Shown here: in pieces, positions 1-8,225 of the stretch | Numbering within the stretch: the stretch's first letter is position 1 | How the letters are laid out: every line of letters starts with the position of its first letter | Assembly (NCBI GenBank): GCA_019347945.1 | Contig: JAHWKK010000015.1 | Span: 1 to 64,000 of the forward strand | Length of the DNA stretch: 64,000 nt | Direction: 5' to 3' | Origin: Acidobacteriota bacterium | GTDB taxonomy: Bacteria; Acidobacteriota; Thermoanaerobaculia; Gp7-AA8; JAHWKK01 | The notes under the pieces: model-generated | The model's input: the letters and a program-made list of their open reading frames with translations, nothing else | Database searches by the model: none | Told to the model about the DNA's origin: nothing | Program-made: the position numbers and the translations under genes

Positions 1-262
1 ATCCGATCGCCTCGAGCTCCCGCGCGAAAACCCTCCCGACCGCGCGAACGCCTTCGAGATTCGTCGTCGCGCTCGGGATGCGGACCGTCTCCTCGATCAG
101 CTCGATCGCCTCGTCCATCCGGGCATCCGCGGCCTCGACGATCTCCTCCTCGAGCGGTGTCAGCCCTTCGGATACCGGAACGGAGGAAACAGGAGGGGGT
201 GCGGACGTGGCGCAGGAAATCGAGGCGACGAGAAGGAATGAAAAGCCGAGATGTCTGAACAT
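1..262 (-). CDS. M20-family metallopeptidase, lipoprotein precursor (N-terminal part only)
   Basis: Only the first 87 codons lie in the window; the gene runs off the left edge. The ATG is at 260-262. The product starts with a short charged N-terminus, a hydrophobic stretch and a Cys near residue 19 followed by a Ser/Pro-rich linker, which looks like a lipoprotein signal, although the residue at -3 is Ser rather than the usual Leu. After the linker comes ELIEETVRIPSATTN and a GxVFARELEAIG stretch, the characteristic N-terminal helix of M20/M28-like dipeptidases and deacylases. The zinc ligands are outside the window, so activity cannot be judged. Likely an envelope-anchored peptidase; a related amidohydrolase of the same fold is possible. 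Confidence 0.7.
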   Translation of the reverse strand, partial: MFRHLGFSFLLVASISCATSAPPPVSSVPVSEGLTPLEEEIVEAADARMDEAIELIEETVRIPSATTNLEGVRAVGRVFARELEAIG

Positions 263-282
263 GACGGGAGTATAGCGGTGTA

Positions 283-359
283 GAAGAGTGAAGAGTGAAG
301 AGTGAAGAGTGAAGAGTGAAGAGTGAAGAGTGAAGAGTGAAGAGTGAAGAGTGAAGAGT
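283..359. repeat. Tandem heptamer array GAAGAGT, 11 copies
   Basis: Eleven uninterrupted copies of GAAGAGT lie directly upstream of the M20 peptidase start on the other strand. The same heptamer returns in inverted orientation at 524-554 and 601-624 and, imperfectly, at 11134-11187. Perfect copy identity suggests recent slippage expansion. No coding function is apparent. Confidence 0.95.
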
Positions 360-390
360 GAAAAAAGGCGAGACACGGTGACCTACCACC

Positions 391-417
391 GGGAGGGCGA
401 GGCGCCTGCCGAGCCGC
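391..417. repeat. GC-rich dispersed element (GGGAGGGCGAGG... type)
   Basis: A 27-bp GC-rich segment beginning GGGAGGGCGAGGCGCC sits between the inverted heptamer arrays. I recognise this sequence type from intergenic regions of several high-GC phyla, where spurious translations read GEAPAEP. Recognition is from memory and only one copy is seen in this window. Confidence 0.45.
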
Positions 418-523
418 ACCGCCACGACCTTGCGCGACCGGGAAAAGAGAATGCGGTACGGAAGAGTAAAAAGAAGCGCCGGGGAAAAGCTCGTGGAGTC
501 GGAAGAGTGAAGAGGTCTTTCCT

Positions 524-554
524 TTCACTCTTCACTCTTCACTCTTCACTCTTC
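524..554. repeat. Heptamer array, inverted orientation (ACTCTTC)
   Basis: About four copies of the same heptamer as at 283-359 but on the opposite strand, so the two arrays could pair. It is followed by a short direct repeat GTGAAGAGGTCT, which occurs both before (about 507-518) and after the array. Confidence 0.9.
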
Positions 555-600
555 AAAAAGTGAAGAGGTCTGGAGAGATTACCTTCGCGGCGTCTCTCCT

Positions 601-624
601 TTCACTCTTCACTCTTCACTCTTC
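601..624. repeat. Heptamer array, inverted orientation, behind the OmpW-like gene
   Basis: About three copies of ACTCTTC end two bases from the stop codon of the OmpW-like gene, so this array lies in its 3' untranslated region. The stretch 263-625 holds nothing else that supports a gene. Confidence 0.88.
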
Positions 625-625
625 A

Positions 626-1282
626 TTAAAACATCAGGCGGAGCCCGCCGGAGAACATGAGCGGATTGATCTCGATGTCCGTGCTCGTGCCGTCGCCCGC
701 GAGAAACACCGCATCCGCGGCAGCCTCCACCGGGACGTATTTCGCATCGAGATAGAGACCGATCATCTCTGAAAAGTTCACATTCAGTCCGGCGTTCACG
801 ACGAGACCGACGTCGTCTTCGATGTCGACGCTCTCGAGGTTCGTGTCGTCGCGGTCGAAATCGTCGGCATCATCGAACAGGATGTACGCGGCTCCCGCAC
901 CGATGTACGGATCGAGCATGCCGTCCGGATTCAGGTGCCACTGAAGCGTGAGGGTGACCGGGATCATCTCGAGCTCGGTCCGCGCCGTGATCGGTACGGG
1001 TCCGCCGGTGGTCAGGATGAACTCCGGCTCGACCACGGAGGCTGCGAGCTCCAGGGCGATGTTGTCCGAGAGGTGAAATCCGAGCGCCGCTCCGAATCCC
1101 TCGCTCGAGTCGAAGTTCGCATCGAGGTCATCGAGGTCGGAGTTTTCGTCGATTCCTTCGAACACCCCGTCTCCCTGCGGGTCGAGGCTGGTGACGAAAC
1201 CGGAAAGTGAGAACGTGTGGTCCTGTGCGGCGAGCGGCATCGCGAGAATCGCGAGCGCCAGAATGAAGAAGGTGCGTTTCAT
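626..1282 (-). CDS. OmpW-like outer membrane beta-barrel protein
   Basis: Product of 218 residues with a clear signal peptide (MKRTFFILALAILAMPLAAQ) and then alternating amphipathic strands. The central LQWHLNPDG...DPYIGAGAAY segment and the C-terminal PLMFSGGLRLMF ending in Phe match the OmpW/small eight-stranded barrel pattern. Family members are outer membrane proteins thought to pass small hydrophobic or cationic solutes; substrate here is unknown. The ATG at 1280-1282 is chosen over an upstream in-frame codon because AAGGAG lies about 8 bases before it and the signal peptide starts there. The loop regions are very Asp/Glu-rich. It stands alone, and a heptamer repeat follows its stop. Confidence 0.85.
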   Translation of the reverse strand: MKRTFFILALAILAMPLAAQDHTFSLSGFVTSLDPQGDGVFEGIDENSDLDDLDANFDSSEGFGAALGFHLSDNIALELAASVVEPEFILTTGGPVPITARTELEMIPVTLTLQWHLNPDGMLDPYIGAGAAYILFDDADDFDRDDTNLESVDIEDDVGLVVNAGLNVNFSEMIGLYLDAKYVPVEAAADAVFLAGDGTSTDIEINPLMFSGGLRLMF

Positions 1283-1441
1283 ATGGACGGCTCCTTTGGT
1301 TGAGTACTGAAAATGGAATTCCACTCCGTGACGGGAGCAGTGCAGAAAAGTTGCCAGATGCCGAGTTATTGTGAATTCTGAATTGACGCCCGGGGCGCCG
1401 ATCTCTAGAGTGCCATCTCAAACCGAGCCGGGGAGGCGTCG

Positions 1442-3448
1442 ATGAGCCGAGGACTGAGTCGCAAAGCGTACGAGCCGTTAGCGGAGGGAGAAAAGTACGA
1501 ACCCTGGGTCCCGGCCACGGAGGGACCGCTCGAGTTCACCTTCCGCTCGATCCTTCTCGGAATCATCTTCGGAATCCTCTTCGGAGCCGCAAACGCCTTT
1601 CTCGGATTGAAGTCGGGACTTACGATCTCGACCTCGATTCCGGTTGCCGTCATGACGGTCGCGGCGTTCCGCGCGTTCAGCCGAGTGCGCGAGGGAAGCT
1701 CGATTCTCGAGGCCAACATGGCGCAGACGATCGGCTCGGCATCGAGCTCGGTTGCCAGCGGCGTGATCTTCACGCTTCCCGCGCTCTTTCTATGGGGGAT
1801 GGATCCGTCGATCGCGCAGATGACGCTTCTGGCGATGTCGGGGGGACTCATCGGCGTGCTCTTCATGATCCCGCTCCGGCAATATCTGATCGCCCGGGAG
1901 CACGGGAAGCTCCCCTATCCGGAGGGGACCGCGTGCGCCGAGGTGCTGGTTGCGAGCGAAGGCGGCGGGGCGCGTGCGGCGAGTGTCTTCTGGGGGCTCG
2001 GGATCGGAGCGCTTTTCCGGCTGCTCACGGGGTGGGTCAAGCTCGTTCCCGGTGAGGTCGAGTTCGGAGTGCCGGGGCTGCGCAAAGGGGAGATCTCGAG
2101 CGAAGTCTCCGCACCACTCTTCGGAGTCGGATACATTCTCGGTCCGCGCATTGCGAGCGTGATGGTGGGTGGCGGCCTGCTCTCCGCGCTGATCATCATT
2201 CCCGCGATCGCCTACTGGGGTGCCGGTCGCACGACGCCGCTCTATCCGGAGACGGTGCTGACGATCACCGAGATGTCACCGGGAGCGATCTGGACCCGAT
2301 ACATCCGCTACATCGGAGCGGGGGCGGTCGCGATGGCGGGTCTGATCACGCTCGCCAAAAGCATCCCGACCATGATCGAGAGCTTTCGAGTGGGAGCCTC
2401 CCAGATCCGGAACCGGCTCGGTTCGGATGATGTCCAGGTCGAGCGGACCTCGCGCGACCTTCCGCTGAAGGTCGTCGGCATCGGGATCTCGCTCGTCGCA
2501 CTCGCACTGATCGTGATTCCAGCGTACGGCGTCTTCACCGGAGCCCTTCCGCGAGCGATCGCCACGATTCTCGTCGTGATCTTCGCGTTCTTCTTCGTGA
2601 CGGTGTCGTCGCGGATCGTCGGGTTCGTCGGTGTCACCTCGAATCCCACCAGTGGAATGACCATCGCGTCGCTGCTGGGAACCTCCGCGATTTTTCTGAT
2701 GATGGGCTGGACCGATTCGGTCGGCATGGCCGGCGCTCTCACGGTCGGCTGCGTGGTCGCGATCGCGGCATCGATTGCAGGCGACACCTCGCAGGATCTC
2801 AAGACCGGATTCATCCTCGGTGCGACTCCCGCCCGGCAGCAGATCGGTGAGCTGGTCGGCGTGATCACGTCCGCCGCATTCGTCTGCGGCGCCGTGATTC
2901 TTCTCGACAGAGGAATCGGGTTCGGCACCGAGGAGCTCTCCGCGCCGCAGGCCACGCTGATGAAGCTCGTGATCGAGGGGGTGCTGCAGCAGTCGCTGCC
3001 CTGGGTTCTGGTCGGAATCGGGGCGGCGATCGCGATCATCGTCGAGCTGCTCCGCATTCCGAGCCTTCCCTTCGCCGTCGGCGTTTACCTTCCGCTCGCC
3101 ACGATGTTCCCCGTTTTTCTCGGAGGTCTCCTCCGCTGGTTCGCGGAACGTGGCGCAAGGGACGGAGTGGAGAAGGACGCCCGGAGGGAGCAGGGGATTC
3201 TCTTCGGCTCGGGTCTCGTCGGCGGCGCAGGACTGACGGGGGTCCTGATCGCGGGCGCGGCCGTATGGTCGATCTCGCGGGGAGGACAGCCCTGGGGCGG
3301 GCTCGGGATCGAGTACACCCACATCGCGGGCAATCTCACCGGGCTCGTGACCTTTGCGATTCTGGTCGGGATCTTCTGGTGGATCGCGACCAGAAAGCTG
3401 GCCGCCCCGGAAGAGCCACCGAAGAGCGCCGGGGTCGATGGAGTGTGA
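1442..3448 (+). CDS. OPT-family oligopeptide transporter
   Basis: A 668-residue polytopic inner membrane protein. After a short cytosolic N-terminus it has regularly spaced hydrophobic helices through to about residue 655. Hallmarks of the OPT family are visible: FGAANAFLGLKSGLTIS near residue 50, the FVGVTSNPTSGMTIAS segment, and AGDTSQDLKTGFILGATP. Bacterial members import oligopeptides or metal-peptide conjugates as secondary transporters. The ATG follows a GGGGAGG stretch. It is probably monocistronic: the next gene starts 264 bp downstream with its own leader. The exact substrate cannot be read from sequence. Confidence 0.92.
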   Translation: MSRGLSRKAYEPLAEGEKYEPWVPATEGPLEFTFRSILLGIIFGILFGAANAFLGLKSGLTISTSIPVAVMTVAAFRAFSRVREGSSILEANMAQTIGSASSSVASGVIFTLPALFLWGMDPSIAQMTLLAMSGGLIGVLFMIPLRQYLIAREHGKLPYPEGTACAEVLVASEGGGARAASVFWGLGIGALFRLLTGWVKLVPGEVEFGVPGLRKGEISSEVSAPLFGVGYILGPRIASVMVGGGLLSALIIIPAIAYWGAGRTTPLYPETVLTITEMSPGAIWTRYIRYIGAGAVAMAGLITLAKSIPTMIESFRVGASQIRNRLGSDDVQVERTSRDLPLKVVGIGISLVALALIVIPAYGVFTGALPRAIATILVVIFAFFFVTVSSRIVGFVGVTSNPTSGMTIASLLGTSAIFLMMGWTDSVGMAGALTVGCVVAIAASIAGDTSQDLKTGFILGATPARQQIGELVGVITSAAFVCGAVILLDRGIGFGTEELSAPQATLMKLVIEGVLQQSLPWVLVGIGAAIAIIVELLRIPSLPFAVGVYLPLATMFPVFLGGLLRWFAERGARDGVEKDARREQGILFGSGLVGGAGLTGVLIAGAAVWSISRGGQPWGGLGIEYTHIAGNLTGLVTFAILVGIFWWIATRKLAAPEEPPKSAGVDGV

Positions 3449-3600
3449 TGCGGGAGAGCACAAACCCCCGCTTCGTCCTCGGGCCCGGGATATTGAATCG
3501 GATCTTCGGGATTCCGGAATTGTGGCATCGGCAGCGAGCTCGATGTCACGGTGCGGTTTCCAGTTAAATTTCTGAAAACAGGAGCGATGTGGCAAAGTGA

Positions 3601-3618
3601 CGGTTTAAATACAAACCG
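3601..3618. promoter_or_regulatory. Perfect inverted repeat upstream of the TonB-dependent receptor
   Basis: CGGTTT and AAACCG flank six bases (AAATAC), about 95 bp before the receptor start. Its size and symmetry fit an operator for a dimeric regulator, but no cognate regulator is adjacent. The rest of the 264-bp gap (3449-3712) shows no gene. Confidence 0.3.
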
Positions 3619-3712
3619 GCTGAGACTTTGCGTTTACCGTGGATCAGTTATTGAGTATTTCGAGAGAAGTTCATCTCGTCCCATCTGAAACATAACTTTT
3701 AAGGAGGCAAGA

Positions 3713-6451
3713 GTGAAAACCAGATTTCTCAGTTACGGACTTGCATGTCTGCTGATGGTTTTCGGCGGGACCGCGGCGTTTGCGCAGGGGTTCCAGGTCG
3801 GAACCGTGAGCGGCCAGGTCCTTGATGACACCGGGGGGGCACTGCCCGGGGTCACGGTCGAGCTGATCAGCGAAGACCGGGGTACGACACGTGTGGAGCT
3901 GACGGATTCGCAGGGCGATTTCCGATTCTCGCAGGTGCCGGTCGGAACCTACACGGTCGTGATCAGTCTCACCGGGTTCCAGAACCGCACGCTGACCGGC
4001 AACCGGGTCTCGGCCGACAAGAACACGCGACTCAATGTCACGCTGCCGCTGAGCGCGATCCAGGCATCGATCGTGGTCACGGGCGAAGCGCCGGTCGTCG
4101 ACCGGACGAATCCGGCAGTCGACACTTCGATTCCGGAGGAAACTTTCGAGAAGCTTCCGCTTGGGCGTTCGTATCAGACGCTGATGACGAGCGCACCGGG
4201 CGTTGTCGGCAGGGGTAACGCGAATGTCAACGGCGCACTGCGCAACAGCAACGTGTTTCTGTTCGACGGAGTCGACACGACGGACACGACGACCGGTACT
4301 TTCGGCGCCAACATGAACTTCGAGGCGATCCAGGAGGCTTCGATCATCACTGCTGCGGCCTCGGCGGAGTACGGACGCGCGACGGGCGCGATCGTCAATG
4401 TGATCACCAAGTCGGGCACCAACGAGCTCGAGGGATCGGCCAAGTACATCATCAACAACGATGACTGGGACGAGCAGAACAAGACGACCCATCCGCTCAC
4501 CGGTGAATCCTTCGCACGCACCAAGAACGACGTCGACAACATCACTTACACGGGAACCCTCGGCGGCCCGCTCTGGAGAGATCGTCTGTGGTTCTTCGGC
4601 GCCTATTCGACCAACGAGCAGCCCCGCGGCCCGGTCCAACTCCCGATCTCGGGTGATGAGTACACCTACACGGTCGACTTCACGACCCAGAACTACCGGC
4701 TGACCACGCAGCTGACCCCGACCCAGAACCTCTGGGTGAAGTTCGATGACGACCCGGCAGGAACCTTCCTGGTCCGGTATGGCAGACCGGCCGAGATCGA
4801 AGCGCTCACCGCGCAGGATCAGGGTGGCGAGCGTTGGGCCGGTCAGTACACCGGCATCCTCGGTGACAATTTCTCGTACGAGCTCATGTACGGCACCAAT
4901 GACAGTACGATCACGGTCGGGTCGCATGCGGCGGACAGATCGCTGACCAACGGCGCGCTCCATTTCGATCTCGCCACGAATCGCTTCTACAACGGGCCGC
5001 TCTTCGAGGGCTTCGTGGATCGCCCGAGAGAGCAGGCTGTCGGAGCGATCTCGTATTTCACCCAGCTCGGCGATAACGATCACGAGCTGAAGTTCGGAGC
5101 GGACTGGCAGAAGCTGAACTCGAGCAACTTCTTCGCGCCTTCCAACGGGCAGATGTTCATCGACGAATCATTCGATCATGTGAACAGGACGTTCGTTCCG
5201 CTGCTCCGTCGCGACTATGCGATGGCTCCTTCGACGTCGTCGGGCGAGCTCCTGGCTTTTTACGCCCTCGACAAGTTCGAAGTCGGAGACCGGCTCTTCT
5301 TCAATCTCGGTGTTCGTTACGAAGAGCAGACGGGTGAGAGCGACATCGGACGTCAGACCGTCGACACGCAGACGATCTCGCCACGACTCTCCGGCAGTTA
5401 CGACCTGATGGGCGACGGCCGCGCGCTGGTTCGAGGAACCTACGGTCGCTACTACCAGTCGATCATTCAGGACTTCAGCGACAACTTCGCCGCGGTCCCT
5501 CAATACCGGAATTTCACCGAGTACATCTGGAATGGAACCGAGTTCGTATTCCGGCGCGAAGTCGATTTTTCGGGTAGTTCGCTCGAAGCGAATCTCGACC
5601 TCGAGCCGACCTACGTCGACGAGATCACGGTTGGTGTTCAGTATCAGCTCGCCGGTGATTTCGGAGTCGGCGCTCGCTATCTGTGGCGCGAATGGGACGA
5701 TCTTCAGGACGATATCGTCGACTTCGACGCTGAAGGCAACGACATCCTCCGGTTCGTCAACAACCCGGACGCGACGAGAGAATACAACGGTCTGCAGCTC
5801 ACTCTCGAGAAGCGATTCTCGAGGAACTGGGCGGCGATCGCGAACTACACGATCTCCGAGTCGAGCGGTAACTACTATTCGGACTTCGAGGGCGCTCTTC
5901 TCGACTATACGAATCAGCAGTGCGAGGTTCAGGACGAAAACATCGGCACCGTACCGTGTGCCGACGTCAATTCCCCGAGCCGGCATGAGGGGAACCCCGA
6001 ATTCGACCGCGATCAGTTCAACCTGCTGGGGCTTTACAGCCGTCCGGTCGGGCCGGTGAACCTGAGCGTCGGAACCAACGTCCAGTGGTCGGAGGGCATT
6101 CGGTTCGCGCGACGGTCGCTCGCCGAAGTCCTGGTTGGTGGCGAATCGACTGGCACCACCTATAGCTACTTCTACGAAGATCCGGGCTCGAGGCAGCTGG
6201 GCAGCATCTGGACTGCGGATCTTTCGCTCGAAGGTACCTACATGATCGCCGGGCTTGCCGAGATCGGCGTCAAGGCAGAAGTCTTCAATGTCACCGACGA
6301 GCAGAAGCAGGACGACGTCACGGAGACTCTCTTCTGCACCGATGACACCTCGCTCTGCCAGGAGAGACGTGAAGAGTTCGGTCTCGGACTCACCCGTGGC
6401 GCCTACCAGTCGCCCCGTTCGTATCGGGCTTCGGTGGTCCTGCGGTTCTGA
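3713..6451 (+). CDS. Oar-like TonB-dependent receptor with carboxypeptidase-regulatory domain
   Basis: A 912-residue outer membrane receptor. It has a signal peptide ending AAFAQ, an N-terminal carboxypeptidase regulatory-like domain (about residues 28-105, GTVSGQVLDDTGGALPGVTV), a plug domain (about 120-235, with VVTGEAPVVDR and AEYGRATGAIVNVITKSGTN) and a long beta-barrel ending VVLRF. These Oar/SusC-like receptors import large ligands or export proteins using TonB energy. The GTG start is favoured by AAGGAGG six bases upstream. A strong terminator follows at 6484-6516, so it is a single-gene unit. No hydrolase gene that would reveal a substrate is next to it. Confidence 0.93.
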   Translation: MKTRFLSYGLACLLMVFGGTAAFAQGFQVGTVSGQVLDDTGGALPGVTVELISEDRGTTRVELTDSQGDFRFSQVPVGTYTVVISLTGFQNRTLTGNRVSADKNTRLNVTLPLSAIQASIVVTGEAPVVDRTNPAVDTSIPEETFEKLPLGRSYQTLMTSAPGVVGRGNANVNGALRNSNVFLFDGVDTTDTTTGTFGANMNFEAIQEASIITAAASAEYGRATGAIVNVITKSGTNELEGSAKYIINNDDWDEQNKTTHPLTGESFARTKNDVDNITYTGTLGGPLWRDRLWFFGAYSTNEQPRGPVQLPISGDEYTYTVDFTTQNYRLTTQLTPTQNLWVKFDDDPAGTFLVRYGRPAEIEALTAQDQGGERWAGQYTGILGDNFSYELMYGTNDSTITVGSHAADRSLTNGALHFDLATNRFYNGPLFEGFVDRPREQAVGAISYFTQLGDNDHELKFGADWQKLNSSNFFAPSNGQMFIDESFDHVNRTFVPLLRRDYAMAPSTSSGELLAFYALDKFEVGDRLFFNLGVRYEEQTGESDIGRQTVDTQTISPRLSGSYDLMGDGRALVRGTYGRYYQSIIQDFSDNFAAVPQYRNFTEYIWNGTEFVFRREVDFSGSSLEANLDLEPTYVDEITVGVQYQLAGDFGVGARYLWREWDDLQDDIVDFDAEGNDILRFVNNPDATREYNGLQLTLEKRFSRNWAAIANYTISESSGNYYSDFEGALLDYTNQQCEVQDENIGTVPCADVNSPSRHEGNPEFDRDQFNLLGLYSRPVGPVNLSVGTNVQWSEGIRFARRSLAEVLVGGESTGTTYSYFYEDPGSRQLGSIWTADLSLEGTYMIAGLAEIGVKAEVFNVTDEQKQDDVTETLFCTDDTSLCQERREEFGLGLTRGAYQSPRSYRASVVLRF

Positions 6452-6483
6452 TCCTAACTAGATAGCCGGTATCGTTTGTTGAA

Positions 6484-6516
6484 GGGCCCGGGGGACTCCC
6501 CCCGGGCTCTTTTTTT
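6484..6516 (+). terminator. Intrinsic terminator behind the receptor gene
   Basis: A GC stem (GCCCGGGGG pairing with CCCCCGGGC, 4-nt loop) is extended by two further pairs and followed by seven T residues. It lies between the receptor stop and the GWxTD gene, whose ATG is only 15 bp further on, so the downstream gene either has a promoter within this region or depends on read-through. Confidence 0.9.
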
Positions 6517-6531
6517 CTGGAGGACGATTCG

Positions 6532-7965
6532 ATGAAACGTTTGATTCTGTTGTTTGCCGCGCTGCTCTGCGCTCCAGCCGCCCTCGGGCAGCTCAGTGGG
6601 GAGCTGCGAGAGTGGGGCGAGGGGCCGGTGCGCTGGCTCATGACCCAGGAAGACCGGAGTACCTGGAACTCACTCGGTGTGGATGAGTATGCGCGCGAGT
6701 TCATCGAGCTCTTTTGGGCACGACGGGATCCGACCCCCGGTACCGACGCCAATGAATGGAAGGAGGCATTCGAGAAGCGGGTCGAAGCCGCCGACAAACA
6801 GTTCGGCGACTCCCGGATGCGGGGATCGCTCAGCGATCGCGGGCGTGTGTTCATCCTCCTCGGCTCCCCCTACCGCCGGACCGTCCAGCAGGAAACCTCT
6901 GTCGGCGGCAGCGAGGCGCGGGCCTCACTCGAGCTGTGGCACTACGAACGGGGCTCCAAGCCCCCCTTCGCCGAGGGACCCGACTTCGAGATCGAGTTCA
7001 TGGACACCTGGGGACGAGGAGAGTACGTGCTCGTCATGAGCGGGCGCCGAAGCCCGAGAGCGCTTCTCGATCGGGCCGTCGAGTACTACATCTTCCAGCC
7101 CGGGGCAGGAGCCGCTCCCGCGGGCCCGATGCCCTGGGACCGCGACTCCGGAATCGATGGCGCCGCGCTGCGCGAAAGCGCGCAATCCCTCAGCGAAGGA
7201 GAATTCTCGGGTGTTGGGCTTGCCGTCGCTTACGATCAGGCGGTCACGCCGGCCGGTGACTACTACGTTCCGATGCAGCTGTTCGTATCCGACGCCGAGG
7301 TGCTCGGCAATATGGATGAGCTCCGGTTCGTCGGACTCGTCGAGAATGCGGAAGGGGAGATCATCGCCTCCTACGATGAACCGGCAGACCTGAAGCGGAC
7401 GGGCGATGGAGCGTACTTCGACCGCTCACTGCGGGTACGTCCGGGGGTTTATCTCGGAACGTTCGGTCTCGCGCGCGGAGAGATCGTCGCGGTGGGAACG
7501 ACGTTTCTCGAGCTTTCCGAGCAGGATCCCGAGGTTGCCCGTATCTCCGAGCTGACCCTGTCCAGGGACGTCCACGTCCTGCAATATGCGCAGAGTCCGA
7601 CCGAGCCGTTCGCCTGGGGCGGAATGAAGATCGTTCCCGAAGGTGATCTCGAGTTCGCGCCGGGCGATGAGATCTGGTATTTCGTCATCGCGCGGATTCC
7701 GGGAATCGAGATCGGCGCCACGCCGCAGCTGAACGTCCAGCTGACGATCGAAGGTGAGACCGCGACGGGACAGCCCGTGCGGATGGCCGCACCGGTGATG
7801 CGCGACATGGCGCAGCCGATCCGCGACACGCCGGACCATTTTCTGATCGGGAGCTCGCTGCCTGCCGGGACGCTGCAGCCAGGGAACTACCGTCTCGGGA
7901 TGGAGATCGTGAACGTATCGGATGGAACGCAATGGAATGCGGCCAGGAGATTCACGGTGCGATGA
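6532..7965 (+). CDS. GWxTD domain-containing secreted protein
   Basis: A 477-residue protein with signal peptide ending ALGQ. Residues about 30-135 carry the conserved layout of the GWxTD domain: WLMTQEDRSTW, FWARRDPTPGT-x-NEW and SLSDRGRVFILLGSP. The tryptophan-aspartate signature is seen here as the SDRGR form. The C-terminal half is beta-rich and reads like a repeated Ig-like domain. The family is common in Acidobacteriota and relatives, is usually exported, and has no established function. The ATG has GGAGGA nine bases upstream. It lies after a TonB-dependent receptor but is separated from it by a terminator. Confidence 0.88.
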   Translation: MKRLILLFAALLCAPAALGQLSGELREWGEGPVRWLMTQEDRSTWNSLGVDEYAREFIELFWARRDPTPGTDANEWKEAFEKRVEAADKQFGDSRMRGSLSDRGRVFILLGSPYRRTVQQETSVGGSEARASLELWHYERGSKPPFAEGPDFEIEFMDTWGRGEYVLVMSGRRSPRALLDRAVEYYIFQPGAGAAPAGPMPWDRDSGIDGAALRESAQSLSEGEFSGVGLAVAYDQAVTPAGDYYVPMQLFVSDAEVLGNMDELRFVGLVENAEGEIIASYDEPADLKRTGDGAYFDRSLRVRPGVYLGTFGLARGEIVAVGTTFLELSEQDPEVARISELTLSRDVHVLQYAQSPTEPFAWGGMKIVPEGDLEFAPGDEIWYFVIARIPGIEIGATPQLNVQLTIEGETATGQPVRMAAPVMRDMAQPIRDTPDHFLIGSSLPAGTLQPGNYRLGMEIVNVSDGTQWNAARRFTVR

Positions 7966-8225
7966 CCTGAATGGCGCACGCTCCTCCGGTACCTCGTCTC
8001 TGCGAAAACCTTCCTATCTGAGCATTGACCTACGGGTCGGTGAGAGGACGCTTTCCTACCCTCGGTCGTGACGAGTGTGTATTTCCCTCGGAGCGAGGGA
8101 GGTCGGACAGCCCCGGCCCGGTCGGTTCATGATCAGGAATTCACTACTCTCGTCGCCCGGCGGGGAAACCCTCATTTCCAGCCCGTCTAAACGCATGTCT
8201 GGGCTCTCAGGCCACTGACGTTAAG

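Noticed and set aside
283-359. Possible CRISPR-like array
   Set aside because: The units are contiguous heptamers with no spacers and no cas genes are present.
2276-3595. Long minus-strand frames over the OPT transporter gene
   Set aside because: The plus strand shows a coherent multi-helix membrane protein with OPT signatures; the minus frames give low-complexity charged sequence.
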